Part shown: one piece after another, positions 24,195-31,724 of the stretch | How positions within the stretch are numbered: position 1 is the stretch's first letter | Layout of the letters: every line of letters begins with the position of its first letter | Source of the DNA: Yinghuangia seranimata | GTDB lineage: Bacteria; Actinomycetota; Actinomycetes; Streptomycetales; Streptomycetaceae | DNA: 64,000 nucleotides | Direction of reading: 5' to 3' | Assembly: GCF_029953285.1 (NCBI RefSeq) | Contig: NZ_JASAOI010000019.1 | Coordinates: forward strand, 186,001-250,000 | The notes under the pieces: model-generated | Told to the model about the DNA's origin: nothing | What the model saw: the letters and a program-made list of their open reading frames with translations, nothing else | Database searches by the model: none | Program-made: the position numbers and the translations under genes

Positions 24195-25549
24195 GCTGCG
24201 GAACCTCCCACGATCCCCTTGGTCGAGGCGATCACGTCGGCGAGCCTGCGGCGCAGGCCTTCGTAGAACATGCTGAGCGGGAACTCGTCGGGCAGCACCG
24301 CGTCGACCAGGCCCTTGGGCGGGCCGTCGAGCGGCAGGGCGTCGGGGCCCTTGGCCCAGGTGGAGCCGGGGTTCGCCGGGACGTACGAGGTCACCAGCGC
24401 GTACGCGGCCAGCCAGTGCGCGACCCGCGAGCGGTCCACGCCCTGCCGGTACAGCTCGTCGACCTCGTCGCCGAGGGCTATGACCGCGTCCGGGACCCGG
24501 GCCCAGTCGATCGTGAGGCGGCCGTCGTGCCACTCCAGGACGCCGGCCTTGTGCAGGTAGGCGAACAGCAGCTGGCCGCCGAGACCGTCGTAGTTGCGCA
24601 CCCGGCCGCCGGTGACCGGGAAGCGGAACAGCCGGTCGGCGAGTACCGCGAACTGCACGCCGCGCGCCGCCGGGACGCCCTGCTTCTCCAGCTCGACGGC
24701 CTCGCGGAACGCGGTCAGGTCGCAGCGCAGCTCCTCGAGCGCGTACATCCAGTACGGCATCCGCTGCTTGATCATGAAGGGGTCGAACGGCAGGTGGCCG
24801 CGGCTGTGCGTGCGGTCGTGGATCAGGTCCCACAGCACGAACGCGTCCTGCGTCAGCTCCTGGCTGGCGAGCAGCTCGCGGGCGTGCTCCGGCAGGTCGA
24901 GGCCGAGGCTGTCGGCGGCGGCCTCGGTGACCTTGCGGAAGCGGGCGGCCTCGCGGTCGCAGAAGATGCCGCCCCACGTGAAGCGCGGGACCTCGCGGAC
25001 GGCGACCGTCTCGGGGAAGAGCACCGCGGAGTCGGTGTCGTAGCCCTCGGTGAAGTCGGTGAAGGCGATGGGGACGAACATCGCGTTGTCGTAGCGCGTG
25101 GCCTCCAGCTCGGCGAGCCACTCCGGCCACACGACGCGGATCAGCACGGCCTCGACGTTGCGGCCGGGGTTGCCGTTCTGCGTGTACATGGGGAACACGA
25201 CGAGGTGCTCGAGGCCGTCGCGGCGGGCCCGCTCGGGCCGGAACGCGAGCAGCGCGTCGAGGAAGTCGGGGACGCCGAAGCCGGCGTCCACCCAGCGGCC
25301 GAAGTCGCGCACGACCGCCTGGAGGTAGTCGGCGTCGTGCGGGAGGACGTCGGCCAGCTCGCCGACGGCGGCGGTGATCTCGGCGACGAGCTCGCGGGCC
25401 CGGTCGTGGTCGTGGGCGGTGGCGTCGATCGAGCCGTCGGCGGACTGCATCGGCCGGAGCTCGGCGACGGCCGCCTTGAGGCGCGGCCACGCGGGGTGCG
25501 CGGCCGTCGGCGCCGCGGTGGCGGCACGGACGGGGGTGCTGGTGGCCAT
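24191..25549 (-). CDS. DUF6421 family protein
   Basis: This 452-residue soluble protein belongs to DUF6421, an uncharacterised family of streptomycetes and relatives. The most striking stretch is LWDLIHDRTHSRGHLPFDPF, a cluster of His, Asp and Arg that may bind metal or phosphate. DFTEGYDTDSAVLFPE and PRFTWGGIFCDREAARF are other highly polar, probably conserved blocks. It is the first gene of a tight operon with an SDR and a threonine-aldolase-type enzyme, preceded by a recognisable promoter. The company suggests metabolism of an aldehyde or hydroxy-amino-acid compound, but nothing more specific can be said. Confidence 0.8.
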   Translation of the reverse strand: MATSTPVRAATAAPTAAHPAWPRLKAAVAELRPMQSADGSIDATAHDHDRARELVAEITAAVGELADVLPHDADYLQAVVRDFGRWVDAGFGVPDFLDALLAFRPERARRDGLEHLVVFPMYTQNGNPGRNVEAVLIRVVWPEWLAELEATRYDNAMFVPIAFTDFTEGYDTDSAVLFPETVAVREVPRFTWGGIFCDREAARFRKVTEAAADSLGLDLPEHARELLASQELTQDAFVLWDLIHDRTHSRGHLPFDPFMIKQRMPYWMYALEELRCDLTAFREAVELEKQGVPAARGVQFAVLADRLFRFPVTGGRVRNYDGLGGQLLFAYLHKAGVLEWHDGRLTIDWARVPDAVIALGDEVDELYRQGVDRSRVAHWLAAYALVTSYVPANPGSTWAKGPDALPLDGPPKGLVDAVLPDEFPLSMFYEGLRRRLADVIASTKGIVGGSAA

Positions 25550-25611
25550 GGCCCCTCACTTGTGTCGGGATCGCGTGGGTCTCACGGATCACGGGAGATT
25601 CTCGTTAAGAC

Positions 25612-25641
25612 ATCATAAATATGAAAATTCTTCGGCATCAA
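25612..25641 (-). promoter_or_regulatory. Sigma70-type promoter for the DUF6421 operon
   Basis: On the minus strand TTGATG (25641-25636) and TATGAT (25617-25612) are separated by 18 bases, close to the vegetative consensus. They lie in an unusually A/T-rich tract ~60 bases upstream of the DUF6421 ATG. The 25550-25782 gap contains nothing else recognisable. Confidence 0.55.
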
Positions 25642-25782
25642 GTGATCCAAACGAGGATTCTTCCTGTGAGATGGCCCATCCGCGCGCGCACCTCCACCAC
25701 CGCGCCGGGCTGGAGCGCGGTGCGGGTGTCCTGATGTGGACGTTCTGCGACTACCCGTTGACGCTTCGTTGACGCGGCGCGA

Positions 25783-26577
25783 CTAGGCGAACAGCGCCGA
25801 CGCCGTGACCGGTGTGAGGCCCTTGGCCCGCAGCCCGTCCAGCACGGCGGGCAGCGCGGCGATCGTGCCCTCGTGCCCGCAGTGCATGCTCACGACGTCG
25901 CCGGCCCGGACCCGGTCCAGCACGTTGCGGGTGACGGCGGCGGCCCCCGGGTCGGTGTGGTCGAGCGAGTCCAGGCTGTACGACAGGCAGGTCGGATAGC
26001 CCGCCTTGGCGGCCTGGGCCTTGATGACGGCGTTCGCGTACTGCGTCTGCGACGGCCGGAACCAGCGCCCCTGCGAGCCGGTCAGCGCCTTCAGCCGCTC
26101 GGCGCACTGGGCGATCTCGCGGTACGCCGTCGCCGCGTCCATCGCGGGCATGTCGAGGTGGTTCTCGCTGTGGTTCCCGAGCTCGTGCCCGCCGGCGAGC
26201 ACCCGCCCGGCGAGCGTGGGGTACTGCGCGAGCCAGCCGCCGACCGCGAGCACCGTCACCTGCCCGTGCGCGCGCTCGACCAGCCCGAGCAGGCGTTCGA
26301 CCTGGTCGGGGGTGCCCTGGCCGTGGAACGTGAGGGCCACCTCAGGGCGTGCGCCGCTCGCCTTTCCGACCTCGTCGGGCAGCGCGGGCGGGGCCGGCTT
26401 CGCGGCGGTCACCTCCGACGAGGGCGCGGGGGACGCGGGAGTCGGCGCGGCGGCCCCCGCCGGGTGCGACGGCGGCGTGGCCTTGGACGCGTCCTCTCCC
26501 CCGTCGCACCCGGCCACCACGATCCCCGCGGCGGCCGCGGCCGCCCCCTTGAGCAGACTCCGCCGATCGACACTCAT
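25783..26577 (-). CDS. Polysaccharide-deacetylase-fold lipoprotein with altered active site
   Basis: This 264-residue lipoprotein has a Tat-like signal (RRSLLKG) and a lipobox ending at Cys24 (VVAGC). A Pro/Ala linker precedes a NodB-type carbohydrate esterase domain. The zinc-binding HSxxH is present (GNHSENH), a DSLDHTD motif corresponds to motif 4, and a late histidine (SMHCGHEG) to motif 5. The first motif, normally TFDDG with the catalytic base and a metal-ligand aspartate, reads TFHGQG. Either the enzyme uses different chemistry or it only binds glycans. It is exposed on the outer membrane face. Confidence 0.82.
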   Translation of the reverse strand: MSVDRRSLLKGAAAAAAGIVVAGCDGGEDASKATPPSHPAGAAAPTPASPAPSSEVTAAKPAPPALPDEVGKASGARPEVALTFHGQGTPDQVERLLGLVERAHGQVTVLAVGGWLAQYPTLAGRVLAGGHELGNHSENHLDMPAMDAATAYREIAQCAERLKALTGSQGRWFRPSQTQYANAVIKAQAAKAGYPTCLSYSLDSLDHTDPGAAAVTRNVLDRVRAGDVVSMHCGHEGTIAALPAVLDGLRAKGLTPVTASALFA

Positions 26578-26619
26578 GCCCGCACGCTATGCGCCCCCGA
26601 GTGCGCCCGTGCGCCGGAC

Positions 26620-26639
26620 ACACCCACTCTTGCGGGTGT
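26620..26639 (+). promoter_or_regulatory. Inverted repeat upstream of the AbiEii pair
   Basis: ACACCC (26620-26625) and GGGTGT (26634-26639) flank 8 bases, 33 bases before the ATG of the small partner gene. A -10-like AATACT at 26661-26666 would place transcription start at or next to the ATG, so the mRNA may be leaderless. Autoregulation by the partner protein is a guess. Confidence 0.4.
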
Positions 26640-26672
26640 AGCGGACGGTGGCGATTACTGAATACTGGACGC

Positions 26673-27017
26673 ATGCCGGAGATGGACTACGCGACGCTGC
26701 TTCGCGAGGGATACGCGCAGCGGCTCCCCGACTCGCTTGACGACCTGTGCGGGCCGACGGACGGCGTCGTCGCGCTCCCCCAGCACATCGTGTGGTCGGG
26801 CCTCGACCGCTTCGACCTGGCGAACCCCCGGCTGCGGATGAGCTACTACCGGATCGTGCTGGCCGAGGGACAGGCCGCCGACCTGTGCCAGTACCTCGAC
26901 AAGGCCACGCTGCTGGCACTCTGGCCGATCCTGCGCACCCTGATCCGACCGGCGATCGTCGACGTCTGGGAGCACGCCTTCGCCGACCTGGACACTCGGA
27001 CCCGGACCGCTGCGTGA
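26673..27017 (+). CDS. Small protein, putative partner/antitoxin of AbiEii-like nucleotidyltransferase
   Basis: This 114-residue mostly helical protein begins MPEMDYATLLREGYAQRLPD and ends with a long helix (LWPILRTLIRPAIVDVWEHAF). I do not recognise a family. It lacks the winged-helix pattern of AbiEi antitoxins. Its stop overlaps the GTG of the nucleotidyltransferase gene (GTGA), so the two are translated together at a fixed ratio, as in toxin-antitoxin modules. An antitoxin or adaptor role is inferred from context only. Confidence 0.65.
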   Translation: MPEMDYATLLREGYAQRLPDSLDDLCGPTDGVVALPQHIVWSGLDRFDLANPRLRMSYYRIVLAEGQAADLCQYLDKATLLALWPILRTLIRPAIVDVWEHAFADLDTRTRTAA

Positions 27018-27685
27018 ACCTGCCCGAATTACACCGCCGGCTCCTGCTGGACGTCCTCGAGATCGGTGTCGAGTTCCCGCTCGTCATCGCCGGCGGCTAC
27101 GCCGTCAAAGCACACGGCCTCGTCGACCGCCCGAGCCGGGACCTGGACTTCGCCACCACGACGGCGACCGACACGCACGACATCGCGACACTGCTCCGCA
27201 AGGGCCTCGAGCAACGCGGCTGGTCGGTACGCGAGCTGCAGGTCGCGCCGCTGGCGGTGCGGTTCATGGTGACCGAGCCGGTGACCGGGCAGACGTGCGA
27301 AGTGGACATCCTCAAGGACGTCTTCACCCGACCGCCCGCGGCCACGGAACTCGGTCTCGCGTTGTCGCTCGACGACATCGTCGCGGCCAAGGTCCGCGCA
27401 CTCGGCGGCCGAGGCGTGGCCCGCGACTTCATCGACGTCCACGCGGCGGCCGACGTCTGGTCGTTCACCGGTCTCGAGACGCTGGCGGAGCAGCACGTCT
27501 TCGGCGAGTACGACCTCGCGTCACTGCGCGCCCGGCTGGCCGGCGCCGAGTGGATCGACGACTCCGAGTTCGAGGCGTACGGGCTCGTCGAGGGCGACAT
27601 CGCCGAGATCCGCGCCTGGGCCCAGCGCTGGGCCGACGACATCGACCGCCGCCTGATCCGCGACTCCGAGGAGTACACCGACTGA
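27014..27685 (+). CDS. AbiEii/MenT-type nucleotidyltransferase (putative toxin)
   Basis: This 223-residue protein has the DNA-polymerase-beta-like nucleotidyltransferase core. Gly27-Gly28 sit in VIAGGYAVKAHG, the metal-binding pair Asp43-x-Asp45 in PSRDLDFAT, and a third acidic residue in TCEVDIL. The later KVRALGGRGVARDFIDVHA segment matches AbiEii/AbiGii toxins. Relatives such as mycobacterial MenT block translation by adding nucleotides to tRNA 3' ends. Codon 6 is TTA (27029-27031), so translation may depend on the bldA tRNA. The upstream 114-residue protein is the likely partner. Confidence 0.82.
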   Translation: MNLPELHRRLLLDVLEIGVEFPLVIAGGYAVKAHGLVDRPSRDLDFATTTATDTHDIATLLRKGLEQRGWSVRELQVAPLAVRFMVTEPVTGQTCEVDILKDVFTRPPAATELGLALSLDDIVAAKVRALGGRGVARDFIDVHAAADVWSFTGLETLAEQHVFGEYDLASLRARLAGAEWIDDSEFEAYGLVEGDIAEIRAWAQRWADDIDRRLIRDSEEYTD

Positions 27686-27727
27686 GTCGGGGGCGGCCCG
27701 CTTCGCAGGCCACCCCGGTGTCGTCGG

Positions 27728-28618
27728 TTACCAGGCCGGGGCCTTCACGTTGGCGATGCCGAGCGTGTTGGTGCCCGGGAGCAGGCCGGACAGCAGGGCT
27801 CCGGTCAGCGGCGGGACGTTCAGTTCGACGAGCCGGTCGACGGCCTTCTCGTCGAGGACCCGCCAGGGGCCGGAGGCCAGTTGGTCGGTCTGGCGTTCGA
27901 TGCGGTCGCGCAGCTCGCGGCAGGCCTCGGTGGCCTCGCCCGCCTCGTCGAGGAGGCCGCGGGAGCGGAGGCGTTCGGTGGCCGCGGCCCAGTCCTCGTC
28001 GGACCATTCGCGGCTGGCGAAGGTCTCGGTCGGGGCCGCGCCGATGGCCGCGAAGGTGACCAGCGACTCGCAGCCGTCGAGCTCGTTGGTGAGCAGCGCG
28101 GCGAGGTGGCCGTCGCCGCGGTGTTCGCGGATCAGGGAGATGGCCTGCCACATGACCAGGTGGGACTCGTCCGGCCAGGGAAGGTCGGCGGTGGCGGCGG
28201 CGAGGGGGCGGCCGACGGTGTCGGCGGACTCGGCGACGCGGCGCAACAGGTCCGCGAGCTCCGCGAGTTCGGGGGTGCCGAGGTGGTCCGGCATGAGACG
28301 CCGGTACATCCGGTCGATGCCGTGCAGGCGGGCCTCGAGGACCTGGGCGGGTTCGGCGACGGTCCAGGCGTCCGCGATGTGCTTCGCGACCATGGCGGGG
28401 CTGAAGCTGTAGAACGCCGCGGTCACCCGGTTCGGGCCGGCCGCGCCGAGCGGGGCGGCACGGAAGGGGAAGTACCAGGGCCAGCGGGTCTCGGTGCCGT
28501 AGCCGAGGGCGCCGGCCTCCTCGAAGATCTCGGGCGCGTAGAAGAAGGGCGCGAACACCGGCTCCAGTTGGTGCCACATACGGCGGGCGGCCTGCCAGTA
28601 GTACACGTCGTCGGTCAT
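27728..28618 (-). CDS. SCO6745-like family protein (SalK/EvbL type)
   Basis: This 296-residue protein is mainly helical. It starts with the family's recurrent ARRMWHQLEPVFAPFFYAPE block and the FRAAPLGAAGPNRVTAAFYS segment, and its C-terminal half looks like a winged helix (EWSDEDWAAATERLRSRGLL). The family is widespread in actinomycetes and uncharacterised; a regulatory role is sometimes assumed. It is divergent from the NmrA-like gene (155 bases between starts), with no clear shared operator. Confidence 0.8.
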   Translation of the reverse strand: MTDDVYYWQAARRMWHQLEPVFAPFFYAPEIFEEAGALGYGTETRWPWYFPFRAAPLGAAGPNRVTAAFYSFSPAMVAKHIADAWTVAEPAQVLEARLHGIDRMYRRLMPDHLGTPELAELADLLRRVAESADTVGRPLAAATADLPWPDESHLVMWQAISLIREHRGDGHLAALLTNELDGCESLVTFAAIGAAPTETFASREWSDEDWAAATERLRSRGLLDEAGEATEACRELRDRIERQTDQLASGPWRVLDEKAVDRLVELNVPPLTGALLSGLLPGTNTLGIANVKAPAW

Positions 28619-28773
28619 GCGGGTGCTTCCTCACGGTCGCGGTGTGCAGGGACGGACCCGTGCAACGTACCCGCGGCACGCCCGTTCCGCGTCGGGGCGG
28701 TTATCCGCCGCGTTCGGTGGACAGGGTTGCCGGTGTACAGGCGATCATCACGGTTCCCTCGGGAGGGTGCGGC

Positions 28774-29604
28774 ATGTTCCTGGTGACGGGTGCGACGGGC
28801 AACGTCGGTTCCGAAGTCGTCCGCATATTGGCGCGGTCGGACGAGCCGGTGCGCGCCGTGGCGCGCAAGCCCGACCGGTTGCCGCTGCCGCCCGGTGTGG
28901 AGCCCGTCGCCGCGGACCTGGACCACGCCGAGACGTTCGCGGACGCGCTGGTCGGCGTGCGGGCGATGTTCCTCATGCCCGGATACGCCGACCAGGCCGC
29001 CCTGTTGGCGCTGGCCCGCAAGGCGGGTGTGGAGCACGTCGTGCTGATGTCCGGCGGCTCGGCGGCGGGCGGGGACCGTTCGAACGCCGTCGCCCGGTAC
29101 ATGATCGACGCCGAACAGGCGGTGCGGGACTCGGGGTTGCGCTGGACGGTCGTGCGTCCGCGGGCGTTCTTCTCGAACGCGCTGCGCTGGCTGCCTCAGT
29201 TGGCGCAGGGCGACGAGGTCCGCGTGCCGTTCGGCCGGGTGCGGGTGGCGGCGCTGGACCCGCGGGACATCGCGGAGGTGGTGGCGCGCGTCATCGGCTC
29301 GCCCGCGCAGGCCGGGCGCGTGCACCTGGTGTCGGGGCCGCAGTCGCTGCTGCCGGCCGATCAGGTCGCGACGCTCGGCGAAGTGCTGGGCCGCGAACTG
29401 CGGTGCGTCGAGCTGTCGGACGACGAGGCGCGGGTGGAGATGTCCGCGTCGATGGCCGCCGAGTACGTCGACGCGTTCTTCCGCTTCTATGTGAACGGCG
29501 AGTTGGACGAGTCGCAGGTGATCGACACCGTGGAGACCATCACGGGTCGGCGTCCGCGTACGTTCCGGCGGTGGGCCGAGGACCACGCGGACGCCTTCCG
29601 CTGA
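28774..29604 (+). CDS. NmrA-like NAD(P)-binding protein
   Basis: This 276-residue Rossmann-fold protein of the atypical SDR/NmrA group has the nucleotide motif FLVTGATGNVGSEVV at residues 2-16. A VLMSGGSA strand stands in the usual catalytic Ser position, but there is no YxxxK, as expected for NmrA-like redox sensors and quinone/NADPH-binding proteins. GGGAGG at 28761-28766 supports the ATG at 28774. Its stop lies in a short hairpin shared with the convergent acyl-CoA dehydrogenase gene. Confidence 0.85.
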   Translation: MFLVTGATGNVGSEVVRILARSDEPVRAVARKPDRLPLPPGVEPVAADLDHAETFADALVGVRAMFLMPGYADQAALLALARKAGVEHVVLMSGGSAAGGDRSNAVARYMIDAEQAVRDSGLRWTVVRPRAFFSNALRWLPQLAQGDEVRVPFGRVRVAALDPRDIAEVVARVIGSPAQAGRVHLVSGPQSLLPADQVATLGEVLGRELRCVELSDDEARVEMSASMAAEYVDAFFRFYVNGELDESQVIDTVETITGRRPRTFRRWAEDHADAFR

Positions 29605-29620
29605 GCGCCCGGAGCGCTCA
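29602..29620. terminator. Hairpin spanning both convergent stop codons
   Basis: TGAGCGC (29602-29608) and GCGCTCA (29614-29620) pair around CCGGA. The left arm begins with the TGA of the NmrA-like gene and the right arm ends with the TCA (TGA on the minus strand) of the acyl-CoA dehydrogenase gene. Confidence 0.4.
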
Positions 29621-30760
29621 GAGCCCGTACGTCTTGGCGATGATCTCGCGCTGGATCTCGCTGGTGCCGCCGTAGATCGTGGACACCACGGTCGCGCGGA
29701 CGTGCCGCTCCATCTCGTACTCGGTGGCGTACCCGTACCCGCCCATCATCTGCATGCCCTCCAGCGCGATGCGCTTGGCGGTCTCGGTGACCTTGAGCTT
29801 GACCATCGAAGCCTCGCGCGGCAGCAGCCGGGCCGGGTCGCGGTCGACGCGTTCGGCGACGGAGTAGACGAGGAGTTCGCAGCACTCCAGTTCGGTGGCC
29901 AGGTCGGCGATGCGGTGGGCGAGGGCCTGGAAGCTGCCGATCGGCCGCCCGAACTGCTCGCGTTGGCGGACGTAGTCCAGGGTGTCGTCGAAGGCGCGGC
30001 GCGCGGTGCCGAGCATCATGGCGGCGAGGATGAGGCGTTCGGTGTTGAGCCCGCCCATGAGCTGGCGCCAGGCGTGGTCGACCTCGCCGACGACGGCGTC
30101 GGCGGGCAGTTCGACGTCGGTGAAGAACAGGTCGTTGACGTCGTTGCCGCCCATGGTGGAAATGCCGCGTACGTCGAGGCCCTCGGTAGCGGCGGGCACG
30201 TGGAACATGGTCAGGCCCTCGTGCTTGTCGCCATCGGTATTGGTGCGGGCGATCAGCAGGATCGACTCGGCGAAGTGCGCGTTGGAGCACCAGGTCTTCT
30301 GGCCGTTGATCCGCCAGCCGTGCGAGGTGCGTTCGGCGCGGCAGGTCAGCGCGCCGACGTCGGACCCGGCGCCGGGCTCGGACATTGAGATGGACAGCAC
30401 GGCGCCTTCGCAGAAGCGTTTGACGGCGGAGGTGCGCTGGGCCTCGCTGCCGTAGCGCTGGTAGACGCCGGCGGTGATGCGCGCGGGTCCGTGGCCGCCG
30501 ATCGGCGCCATGCCGTACGCGCTCTCCTCGAGGAAGAGGCAGGCGTCGACCATTCCGCCGCCGGCGCCGCCGAGTTCCTCGGGGAATCCGACGCCGAGCC
30601 AGCCGAGCCCGGCCATCTTCCCGTACAGCTCGCCGTTGTGGTGGCGGGTGCCGCCGTCGGTCAGTTCGAGGCGGCGCTCGCGGGTCCCGCACTCGCGGCG
30701 CACGAAGTCGCGCACCGCGTCGACGAAGGCCTGCTGCTCGCTGCTGATGGTGCGTGCCAT
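29618..30760 (-). CDS. Acyl-CoA dehydrogenase
   Basis: This 380-residue flavoenzyme oxidises an acyl-CoA to its trans-2-enoyl-CoA. It contains the FAD-contact signature SISMSEPGAGSDVGAL and the C-terminal signature QMMGGYGYATEYEMERHVRA. The YGGTSEIQREIIAKTYGL tail is typical of short/medium-chain enzymes. The ATG at 30760 begins at the usual distance before the first helix. The promoter at 30790-30818 overlaps a dyad, and the neighbouring divergent TetR gene probably represses it. Confidence 0.9.
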   Translation of the reverse strand: MARTISSEQQAFVDAVRDFVRRECGTRERRLELTDGGTRHHNGELYGKMAGLGWLGVGFPEELGGAGGGMVDACLFLEESAYGMAPIGGHGPARITAGVYQRYGSEAQRTSAVKRFCEGAVLSISMSEPGAGSDVGALTCRAERTSHGWRINGQKTWCSNAHFAESILLIARTNTDGDKHEGLTMFHVPAATEGLDVRGISTMGGNDVNDLFFTDVELPADAVVGEVDHAWRQLMGGLNTERLILAAMMLGTARRAFDDTLDYVRQREQFGRPIGSFQALAHRIADLATELECCELLVYSVAERVDRDPARLLPREASMVKLKVTETAKRIALEGMQMMGGYGYATEYEMERHVRATVVSTIYGGTSEIQREIIAKTYGL

Positions 30761-30789
30761 GGTTCGCCCCCTGGTCGCCGAGTGGGTCA

Positions 30790-30818
30790 AAGATACATTT
30801 CACGTTGACTTGTGTCAG
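30790..30818 (-). promoter_or_regulatory. Acyl-CoA dehydrogenase promoter overlapping a TetR-type dyad
   Basis: On the minus strand CTGACA (30818-30813) and TATCTT (30795-30790) are spaced by 17 bases. An 18-bp dyad at 30803-30820 (CGTTGAC-TTGT-GTCAGCG, one mismatch) overlaps the -35 box and spacer. This is a likely operator for the divergent TetR protein. Confidence 0.55.
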
Positions 30819-30876
30819 CGTCGAACCGACCATGAAAGTGACTCAGAATCCTTGTGGATCAAGGGAGTTCGTGGGC

Positions 30877-31608
30877 ATGGCGGACGTCGGGACCGCGGGC
30901 CGGGCGCCCGCGCGGGGCAGTGCGTACCATCGGGGTTCGATGAACACGACGCGCACCGCCGTCCTCGCCCGGGCCCTGGCCGCCGACGACTCCGCCGACG
31001 CCGCGGACCCGACGACCGGGCGCATCCTCGACGCGGCGCGGGACCAGTTCTCCACGTTCGGGGTTCGGCGTTCCACGGTCGAGGACGTCGCGCGCCGCGC
31101 GCGGGTGGGCCGCGTGACGGTCTACCGGCGCTTCGACACCAAGAACGCGCTGGTGGAAGCGGTGCTGATCCGCGAGGCGCGGCGCTTCCTCGCGGTGTTC
31201 GACGCCGAGGTCGCCGCGCTGCCCACGATGGAGGAGCGCATCGTCGCGGGATTCGTGGTGGCGCTGCGGGACGCCCGTACGTCGCTGATCGGCCGACTGC
31301 TCGAACTGGAGCCGGAGACCGCGCTGCCGTTCCTGACCACGCGCGGCGGGCCGATCCTGGGGGTGCTGCGCGACTACCTGGCGGCGTCGTTCGTCCGGGC
31401 GCCGGACGCCACCGCGCTGCGCGGGCCCGGCGACCCGGCGGAGTTCCACACCGAGGACGGCGCGCGGGTGGCGGAGATATTCGTGCGTCTGACGGTCTCG
31501 TTCCTGCTGACCCCGCAGAGCATCGTGCCGCTCGACGACGAGCCGCGGGCCCGCGAGTTCGCCCGCCGCTTCCTGGCGCCGATGGTGACGGGGCCGCCCG
31601 CCCAGTGA
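30877..31608 (+). CDS. TetR-family regulator next to acyl-CoA dehydrogenase
   Basis: This TetR-family repressor has ~243 residues. The HTH core is ILDAARDQFSTFG followed by VEDVARRARVGRVTVYRRF and KNALVEAVL. The C-terminal domain contains ARTSLIGRLLELEPETALPF and is the presumed acyl-CoA or fatty-acid sensor. The ATG at 30877 follows AAGGGAG at good spacing, while the ATG at 30940 is nearer the HTH and cannot be excluded. It is divergent from the acyl-CoA dehydrogenase gene and probably regulates it through the 30803-30820 dyad. Confidence 0.85.
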   Translation: MADVGTAGRAPARGSAYHRGSMNTTRTAVLARALAADDSADAADPTTGRILDAARDQFSTFGVRRSTVEDVARRARVGRVTVYRRFDTKNALVEAVLIREARRFLAVFDAEVAALPTMEERIVAGFVVALRDARTSLIGRLLELEPETALPFLTTRGGPILGVLRDYLAASFVRAPDATALRGPGDPAEFHTEDGARVAEIFVRLTVSFLLTPQSIVPLDDEPRAREFARRFLAPMVTGPPAQ

Positions 31609-31724
31609 CGCGCCCTGACGCGTCCGCACGGCCGTTGCCCGGACGGGGAATTTCTCCGGCGGCCATTGGGTTGGTCATCCGCCGCCCAGCGGCAGGGTCC
31701 TGATGATCCGTAGGATCCTCCCCC

